From contig CM046832.1 in NCBI GenBank assembly GCA_025618425.1, forward strand, positions 52,560,447 to 52,624,446: a stretch of DNA of 64,000 nucleotides, in the 5' to 3' direction. The stretch comes from Heliocidaris tuberculata (lineage: Eukaryota; Echinodermata; Echinoidea; Camarodonta; Echinometridae). The notes under the pieces were generated by a model that saw nothing but the letters and a program-made list of their open reading frames with translations, was not told where the DNA came from and did not search any database. The translations under genes were made by a program, and so were the position numbers. Below, in pieces: positions 57,190 through 64,000 of this stretch (within the stretch, counting starts at the first letter, position 1; every line of letters begins with the position of its first letter).

Positions 57190-60100
57190 CTGGTGAGAGC
57201 AAGAAAAAAAAAAAGATCATGCAATTGTTTTTAATAAATTTAATTTAGACTGAAATATTCACACATATTTCTGCACAATTTATGTCATTTGTTTAACCAT
57301 ATACCTACCAATGATACAAGTATCTGGAAATTATTATCACATCCTGATGTCTGTTTCTAATTTTGATAATTTTTGTTGTCATTAAAGGAGAATGAAACCC
57401 TGAGGAAAAATCAATTTTAAAGATAAGAGAGGATAGAGAGAAGCAATTTTAAAAAAGTTCCATCAAAATCGGTTAAGAAATGAAAAAGTTATGAAAGTTT
57501 GAAAAGTCTCAATTTACTTTCTATGGCGATTCTCAAATTGGCAATGTTGCTTCAAAGCAATAGGTTTAGTAGTACAACTCTCCCTATGTTTTGTACACAA
57601 AATTTCATATTTTCTCCATTATCCTTAAAGATGCTGCTTGTCTTTTTGTGAACTCGACATATGTTGTGTCATATACATTTTCCTATGATATATCTTGAGC
57701 TAAGAAGGAGACAAGCTGCACCTTGAGAGATAATGGGGAAAATATAAGATTTTTTGTACAAAACATATGGAGAGTTGTACTACTAAACCTGTCACTTTGA
57801 AGCAACATTTCCAATTTGAGGATCGTCGTAGAAAGTAAATTGAGACTTTTCAAACTTTCATAACTTTCTCATTTCTTAACCAATTTTTTTTTTATTTCTT
57901 CTCTCTATCCTCTCATTTCATTGAAATTGATTTTTCCCCAGGGTTTCATTCTCCTTTAATCCAATCTTTGGTCTTGTGGCCAAAGACTGCCCACTTAAAC
58001 TTGCAGGTAACTTGTGTATCATATTCATTTACATTTTGAACAACAACAACACCAAAAAAAAAGCCTCTAGAGTGTTCATAATTATTTTGACTACATAGAA
58101 AGAAGAATGAGTTCAAGAAGAAAGTTTCAAGTAGAAAATACTTAATGCAAATTAACATCATTTGCTGATCCCTTAGTTTTTATTTTCTTCTTAAATTCAA
58201 AAGAAGGAAGTACTAATCATTATTCCTCTGCACAACACTGTATTTCATAATAAGGACCTTTCGCATGAAAGGTTACATTTAAATGCAACTCTAAAGAATC
58301 AACTCAAGCCCCAAATTATTATTATTACATGTATTATTATTACCTGTTATATTGGTTATTTCCAACACACTGTGCTCTCTTTCTATATCCAGGGAAGCAT
58401 GCCTGAAGGTAATACTGGCCTTCTGAACACTCCTCGTGATAATGTTCAACAGGTTCTAGTCTTCTGCAGTCATTCTGTGGCAAAAATCATGTATATGAGA
58501 CAGCATGTGCTATATATACTTCTTTAATACAAGATGATAAGATGCTTATGTAATGGAAATAAACTTTGAAGTAATATTCTGTTTGACAATTAGTTTTTGA
58601 AGAGCCTAACTATCTCAGAGTTTGGTTTATTATGTTTTCTTAATATTCATAAAAAATACTCTCAACACACACATTCACGCATGTAGAAAAAAATAATGAT
58701 GTGGGATGTTCGAACCTCAATAGATTACTCAATTGTGAAAAAAATAAATCCACACACTTTGCAAATTGACACACTTGGCCCCTATTTGGGGGGTCTACTT
58801 TGCCTAATTACAATTTCCATACACTTGTATACAATTATCATCCCACTTGATCCAAAAGATTGCTTTTTTTGTTTGTTCAATAACACCTTCATTCATGCGG
58901 GATTGAAAAATACCCAGTTTCAGAGTATGTAACAAAATTATATACATTTGATAAGTAATACAGTCAAACCTGACTATTAAGGCCACCCAAGGGAAACACG
59001 AAAGTGGCCACAATAGACAGATAGCCATGAGTTTCTACACAGGTTCTACAATATGCACATTTCTACCTAGATATTTTGGGATGATGAGGCACATTCCATG
59101 CACGTTTGAAGATTGTCAAAATGATTGATTACTGGTAAGGCAGAGATATGTTTTAAAGGCAGATCCAGAAGGGGGTGGGTGAAGGGGCTAAGCCCCCTTT
59201 CCACTTTTGAAAAAAAAAAATCATGTGAAAATCATGTCAGGAAAAACTGTGCCTACCTACACCCCCCCCCCCCCCACCCCTGCCCTCCTCTATATTTGAG
59301 CAAGATTTTTCAAATTCATGTTTTGTTTTGTTGGAGGGGGGGGGGGGGAGAGATTGTTGAGGAAAAAAATAACAGTTTTTCCCCCTCCCCCATATTGACA
59401 ATCCTGGATCTGCCCATATCTATCTACTCCATGTATATTTATTATAGTCTCAATATATGCTAGACCCCATGTGTAGATCACTATGACATCACTAAACAAA
59501 TAGCCTTTATAAGCATGCAAGGTTGAGAATTATAACATGCACTGCAAATGACTACAGAACAGAATATGAACATATAGGACTGGGATGTTTTCAAAGGAGG
59601 GGGAAGAGTATGATTACATTTACTTATTTTAATAATGGGTAGTAAGAGACATCTAAAATGAGAAATGCCTAAAAATAAAATAAGTATAGGAGAATGAAGG
59701 CATGATGCACGCATGCTTGGCCATGCAAAGAAATAAAGGAATGTTCATTTCTTATACTGTAAATTGCATTGATATCCTTTTGGCAACAAAAAATGTAAAA
59801 AAATCCTGACATTTTCATACACTTAGATGATCGAGGGATATACGGATGGCCTAAAAACTCTGCACATAATGCCTTAGAATCGTTTGTTTAAAAGGGTGTG
59901 TGAACAATGAAAGCACAGGAGCCGTGGAAAGGGATGCATGCATATCTGTATATTCATATTTATAGAACCTTCATTACTGAACCAATTAGTCGTCAACTAA
60001 CTACATACCATTGTTTATAAACATGTAGTTGTTAACGACTGTATAAAAGATTTATGATTATGGGCCCAGGAAGTCGGGAATGATTGATATATGACATAAT

Positions 60101-61837
60101 AAACAGAATAAAACCATTGAATATATCATGCAACAAACTAATACACAGTCAAAGCCAGGCACTGCCACGACACAAAGCAAAATAAAATCAGTTGGTACAA
60201 TGGAATAAGAACACAAAAGAAAACAAGACAACATAGAACGAATATTATCTGAGTTTTATTCGAGTGACATTTGGGTTGGGGTGCAAATATGAAATACAAA
60301 GAGATGTGGAAAATACTGGCATGCAACATGTAACATAACCTGTATTCTGTTCAGCTCCATCATTTGTCATCTGTAATCAACTTTTGAAGAAAGAAAGAAA
60401 CGTTATGAAAGAAATATAAAAAGAAATATACATGTAACGCCACCATCAATAAGTTTATACAAAATATAGGCCTACTACTATACAGTGCGTTTCTTAAAAA
60501 AGGAAACCCACCATTCTCCGGCAACATTTTGTCAAATAAACATAACTTGCTTTATTGCAATACATAATAAAAAAGGGGGATTTTTTTTATCCCCTTTCAT
60601 ATGCTACCCCATTCGTTTATACAGCCTGGGATCATTGAACTAAGAAAATTTTAAGCCAGCAATGTAAACATTGATTTGCGCAGGAGAGTGGGATCTATTC
60701 ATCGACACAAAGAATAATGCATTCACGGAATCTCACTCTGCTTTCTCAAGCACATGCTTGGACAAAAAAAAGTGGTCTTTTGGAAGGACATTAGGACTAA
60801 TTTTGTACTCATATCTCATTCAAGGTTGCATTCCTGTTGAAATATGAATGAGGAAACATCATGAAATATCACTTTTCTTTGCTATGCGTCTTTATCACTT
60901 GTTTTGTTTCTTTGCATTGTACCTAATGGAATAACACTTTGAATTACTTCTGTGCGCAAACTACTTTTGACATCACTCACTTAAAACCTTCCAAATAACC
61001 AAATTTATTCATGCATGACAATATCATTACATATTTGGTATCATATGAAAGAGGATGGATTGAACTTTGACATAAATAATAAGAATCAGCCCGGAAATAA
61101 TTATTTTTCTAGTAATTGTTGGAAAAAGTTGGGTTTCCTTTTTTAAGGATAAGTATAGTATATGAGAGCATATAATTACCTAAACTCAAACATTACTGTA
61201 CGTTTTGAAACTAGTAAGATACAAGAAAATACTTATTAAAAAACATTGTGTTTTAACATACCATTTGCGAGTCTCCAACTATTGCTATTGTCAAGATGAT
61301 AAAAAGAGGAGGCTGAATGGAAAAAAGAGAAAATAATCTACACGTACTTATAAAATGAAGGCTATTTGATGAAGAAAAAAAACCAACAATACAACTTTAT
61401 AGAGTTGGATGCACATGCAAGTGATACGATAATACATTATACAAATATATCTGGGTACGATAGGACATTTAAATGACTGAGTCATAAGTTTCTTTTTAAT
61501 CTCTGAGTGAGAGTCGGAAGTTAATATTTTTAAATTTATAGTCGAATATAATAAACATTTCTTCTCAATATCGTAATCTGTAACATAATATAAAGAGTAT
61601 ATCCCAATGAAAAATTAATAGTGAAAAGAGGTTCAAAAGATGATACACACTGCCTTGAACCCTCTTTTATGTTCCAAATCGCAAAACAAGAAAGGAATGT
61701 ATCTCAGTCGCGAAACAAATTGAAGCGTCTTTGCAATTGAAAAAAAGTAAATAGTCAGTCACAGCTAGGTAGAGAATAAAATGTATAATTCGTACAGAAG
61801 ATATAATAGTTCACATATTTACCAAATATTGCAGCAT
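56847..61837 (-). CDS. Small TNF-receptor-like protein, probably GPI-anchored (4 exons)
   Basis: Exons of 15, 51, 131 and 343 nt join in phases 0,0,2 to give 179 residues. Residues 1-22 form a signal peptide (hydrophobic core LFIILTIAIV). A partial cysteine-rich domain (C25, C38, C48, C58) with GQYYLQACFPGY is followed by a full eight-cysteine one, C67-x2-C70-x11-C82-x2-C85-x2-C88-x2-C91-x9-C101-x7-C109, typical of TNFR repeats. N81 and N92 are N-glycosylation sequons. Residues 111-156 are a Ser/Thr/Pro stalk. The end is a short hydrophobic run (PVVLGAMVQLYFSLI) one residue from the stop with no cytoplasmic tail, after small residues N153-S155: a GPI-signal layout, as in vertebrate decoy receptors. 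No death domain. A soluble or alternatively spliced membrane form is possible. Not assignable to a named receptor. Confidence 0.85.
57386..57955. mobile_element. T2-like snapback element in the TNFR-like gene
   Basis: TTAA|AGGAGAATGAAACCCTG ... CAGGGTTTCATTCTCCT|TTAA, 570 bp, palindromic nearly throughout, in the last intron (between exons 3 and 4). Confidence 0.85.
58344..58474 (-). CDS. TNFR-like coding exon 3 (first cysteine-rich segment)
   Basis: 131 nt, residues 23-65 plus two bases. NDCRRLEPVEHYHEEC, GQYYLQACFPGY and QCVGNNQYN carry four cysteines and the Tyr/Gly pattern of TNFR repeats. Acceptor TTTTGCCACAG, donor ACAG|GTAATA. Confidence 0.88.
59157..59418. mobile_element. hAT-like G/C-run MITE
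   Basis: GGCAGATCCAGAAGGGGG ... ATCCTGGATCTGCCC, interior of C and G runs. Target duplication not resolved. In TNFR-like intron 2. Confidence 0.6.
59988..60037. repeat. Short inverted repeat
   Basis: AGTCGTCAACTAACTACAT and ATGTAGTTGTTAACGACT around TTGTTTATAAAC. Confidence 0.75.
60482..61149. mobile_element. Tc1/mariner-like MITE
   Basis: Ends TTAAAAAAGGAAACCCA and TGGGTTTCCTTTTTTAA (left CAGTGCGTTTC precedes), near TA dinucleotides. No coding sequence. In TNFR-like intron 2. Confidence 0.55.
61262..61312 (-). CDS. TNFR-like coding exon 2 (signal-peptide core)
   Basis: 51 nt encoding PPLFIILTIAIVGDSQM. Very strong acceptor (CTCTTTTTTCCATTCAG) and donor ATG|GTATGT; both ends in phase 0. 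Hydrophobic core then GDSQM fits a cleavage region. Confidence 0.8.
61823..61837 (-). CDS. TNFR-like coding exon 1 (start)
   Basis: Encodes MLQYL only, ending at donor TTG|GTAAAT. Chosen because it is the nearest ATG above exon 2 that gives a phase-0 junction and completes a signal peptide. A different or longer first exon cannot be excluded. Confidence 0.65.
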
Positions 61838-62230
61838 TTTCGACTCGAGATCTTCGAGGAATGTTGTATATCGTGGTGTAGAAAATGCTGCCCACTGCGA
61901 TACAGGAGAAGGCCTAACGTTAGTTGATGTTTTAGTTGTAACATAAATTTCAACTACATTTTAATGAATATCTAACCATGTAAATGTTGAAACAAGTTCA
62001 TCGTAAAGCTCCCGACAAAATAGAGGGAAGAGCTATTCTGAGCGGTATAGGCTCTTATGCGGTACGGTCTCACTGCTCTGGGGTTGGGCAATCCACGGGC
62101 ATGCGGGGATTCCCGCGCAGTATAGAATGACATCACTCGTCCGATCAAGGAGTTATCATCACAGTTCTGTGATAACTCCTTGGTCCAATAATAGAATGCG
62201 GGCTGCCATGCGCGCCAGACCCCGGGCGGG
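61838..62230 (-). promoter_or_regulatory. Likely 5' UTR and promoter of the TNFR-like gene
   Basis: More CpG-rich than its surroundings. Holds a CCAAT box (plus-strand GGTCCAATAATAG near 62182-62194), a bulged inverted repeat AAGGAGTTATCA...TGATAACTCCTT (62147-62181) and the palindrome CTAACGTTAG near 61915. The open frames here look fortuitous. Transcription start not determined. Confidence 0.35.
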
Positions 62231-62654
62231 TGGTACTCAAATTTGGTTTGGACGATACGGAAGCTTTCCGTAGGACGAGGGTATATGCGGCTGCAGAAGC
62301 CTCCAAACCCATACGCATTTTGGCAAAAGAACAAAAAACAAAAAAACCCCAGGACATCCATTATTTTTTTTTGTACATGGTATTAAAATCCCCACCCCCG
62401 TGTGTCAGAGCAAGTCATGCAGGGGGTCATTCCACTCTTTTCATCCTCGACCAAAGTCCAGATGGTACCTTGATTTCATGATTGACCTTGAAATGATTTT
62501 AAAAGTTGACCCAATCAGAAGGTGAGCTCGGGGAGAGGTATAGAAAAATTAATGAATCAATGAATATTTGCAAACATTGTGAAAAAGGAATCGTTCCTTA
62601 ATCACCTAGGTCAGAAACATAACGTTATATTATAAACATTACAAAAGTATCTGC

Positions 62655-62745
62655 ATGGACTTCACCAGGAATCGAACCTTTGTCACCACGGTCAGAGACT
62701 GGACGTTAGAGCAAGTTACTATCTGATGGGCGCTCCTGTATAGGC
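62655..62745 (-). repeat. tRNA-like sequence
   Basis: Minus strand has GGTTCGATTCCTGG (perfect B-box) preceded by GACTCT-type spacing and a weak A-box (TAGTAACTTGCTCTAACG). Probably a SINE head or tRNA pseudogene. Confidence 0.4.
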
Positions 62746-63195
62746 AGCAGGCCCAGATAGCCCTTAAACCCTAGCTTTGCTTGCCGACAAAAAGTGACAA
62801 ATTTTGGACATCAACTGAAGCCTGTTTAGTCCGTTGTCAAGTGGTTAGAGAATAGCCTTTTTGGAAATTTGATGAGGATTTTTTGAAACATACATTTTAA
62901 GAAAGATAATGTCATGACTAAAACTATAAACATTGTTTCCAAATTTTAAAATGGGTTTTAAGTTACTTTCCAGGTACTTTTAGAATGCTGTTTTTAATCA
63001 AATTTATGATTTTTTAATTGTTTTTTAGAAAAAAATACTCTTAACTGCAATAAAAATGATATTGGAGACGATTTTCAAGAAAAAATAATGCAGAAAAATA
63101 TACAGTTATAGCAAAAATGATAGACTTTTATTCATATCTTATTTTATATGCCCTCTACGATAATTATGAAACATTGTCTTCTGCTTCATTATATA

Positions 63196-64000
63196 CCCAG
63201 CACAAAAAGTAAGGAAACTTGACTTTGATCGATTATAAAATGAGAACAATATAGGTCGTATTGAGTATCATTTTAAAGCTTGGATAAAACCATATCAAAC
63301 CATAACATACTTGATATGATTTGCTGTATGGGGCGTGTGCAGGCGGCCTAAATGAGGGGAAAGGTCAAAAAGGAAATGTTGAAAAATGAGCGATATTTTG
63401 GCTTTGGGTATACCTGCATGCTTAATGATGTTCGTACAAATTGTATGAGGATTTTTATTCATAATCATTCGCCAAGTAAAAATGAATGAGTGAGGTTCAG
63501 TCTGCTCTATGGCATGGGCCCTATCAAGATCTGTCATTCTTGGCATGATGCAGTTGGAAGACAAGTAGCCAGTAAGTGGACAGTCACTAACTTCTAGGCA
63601 TTAAATGACATTAATGAAATACAGCAAGGAATTTTTAACAATGAGAATGTCCTTGGAGACCCCACTGTTATTGTGTTCAGATCACTTTGAATGTTAAATA
63701 TCCCCCTTCCATCCAATAACTACAAAAGAATCAAAATAACCCCTTCTGTGTTTGCTATGTTCAGATGTATTTTAAAATTGGTTTACTTGGTGAATGATTA
63801 TGAATTCAAATCCTCAAACAATTTGTACGAACGTCATCAAGTATACCTAAAGCCAAAATATCGCTCATTTTGCAACATTTCCTTTTGGACCCCTCCCCTC
63901 ATTTACGCCGCCTGTACACGCCAAATTCAGCAAATCATATCAAGTATGTTATAGTTTGATATGGAATCATCAAAGTTTTAAAACGGATACTCAATACGAC
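63196..64000. mobile_element. Foldback, Tc1/mariner-like, cut by window end
   Basis: Left arm ACAAAAAGTAAGGAAACTTG..GTCGTATTGAGTATC..TGATATGATTTGC..GAGCGATATTTTGGC pairs with right arm GCCAAAATATCGCTC..GCAAATCATATCA..GATACTCAATACGAC. Unpaired centre about 63490-63770. Right terminus lies beyond 64000. Confidence 0.8.

Noticed and set aside
61972..62361. 129-codon minus-strand frame upstream of the TNFR-like gene
   Set aside because: Overlaps the likely promoter; no conserved residues. A start there would also not splice in frame to the signal-peptide exon as cleanly as MLQYL.

Overview
Eukaryotic nuclear DNA from an intron-rich, AT-rich animal genome crowded with DNA transposons. The genes are split into short exons with GT-AG introns. 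The intergenic and intronic space is full of short inverted-repeat elements: hAT-like with 8-bp target duplications, TTAA-flanked piggyBac-like and T2/Kolobok-like, and TA-flanked pogo-like. Long G or C runs and ACATGTAC motifs are frequent. This mix suggests a deuterostome invertebrate, most likely an echinoderm (sea-urchin-like). That is inference from texture; no species-specific marker was found.

Three genes can be assembled exon by exon with matching splice phases. (1) ZNF277 on the minus strand, 8 coding exons, 23499 down to 6121, 451 codons before the stop, five C2H2-type fingers. (2) A monoglyceride-lipase-like gene (MGLL) on the plus strand, 7 coding exons, 35914 to 48481, 308 residues, complete Ser-Asp-His triad. 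(3) A small TNF-receptor-like gene on the minus strand, 4 coding exons, 61837 down to 56847, 179 residues: signal peptide, cysteine-rich domain(s), Ser/Thr/Pro stalk and a short hydrophobic C-terminus, which reads as a GPI-anchored or decoy-type receptor.

Layout: 1-6.0 kb, no recognised gene (repeats and a pyrimidine-rich tract). 6.1-23.5 kb, ZNF277 with transposon-filled introns. 24-35.9 kb, head-to-head intergenic region between ZNF277 and MGLL, holding a 5'-truncated LINE fragment, a CpG-richer terminal-inverted-repeat element with a striking inverted minisatellite, and a nest of G/C-run elements with clear target duplications. 35.9-48.5 kb, MGLL, whose first intron carries a chronologically readable stack of transposons and whose fifth intron carries two broken relics of exon 6. 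48.5-56.8 kb, tail-to-tail region between MGLL and the TNFR-like gene. 56.8-61.8 kb, TNFR-like gene. 62-64 kb, its likely promoter and a foldback element cut by the window end.

The three genes show no functional link; they are neighbours, not an operon. The most unusual content is the diminutive TNFR-like gene, the exon-fragment duplications in MGLL and ZNF277, a transposon lying about 11 bases from a ZNF277 splice acceptor, and the coexistence of at least five families whose ends fit TTAAAGGRR.
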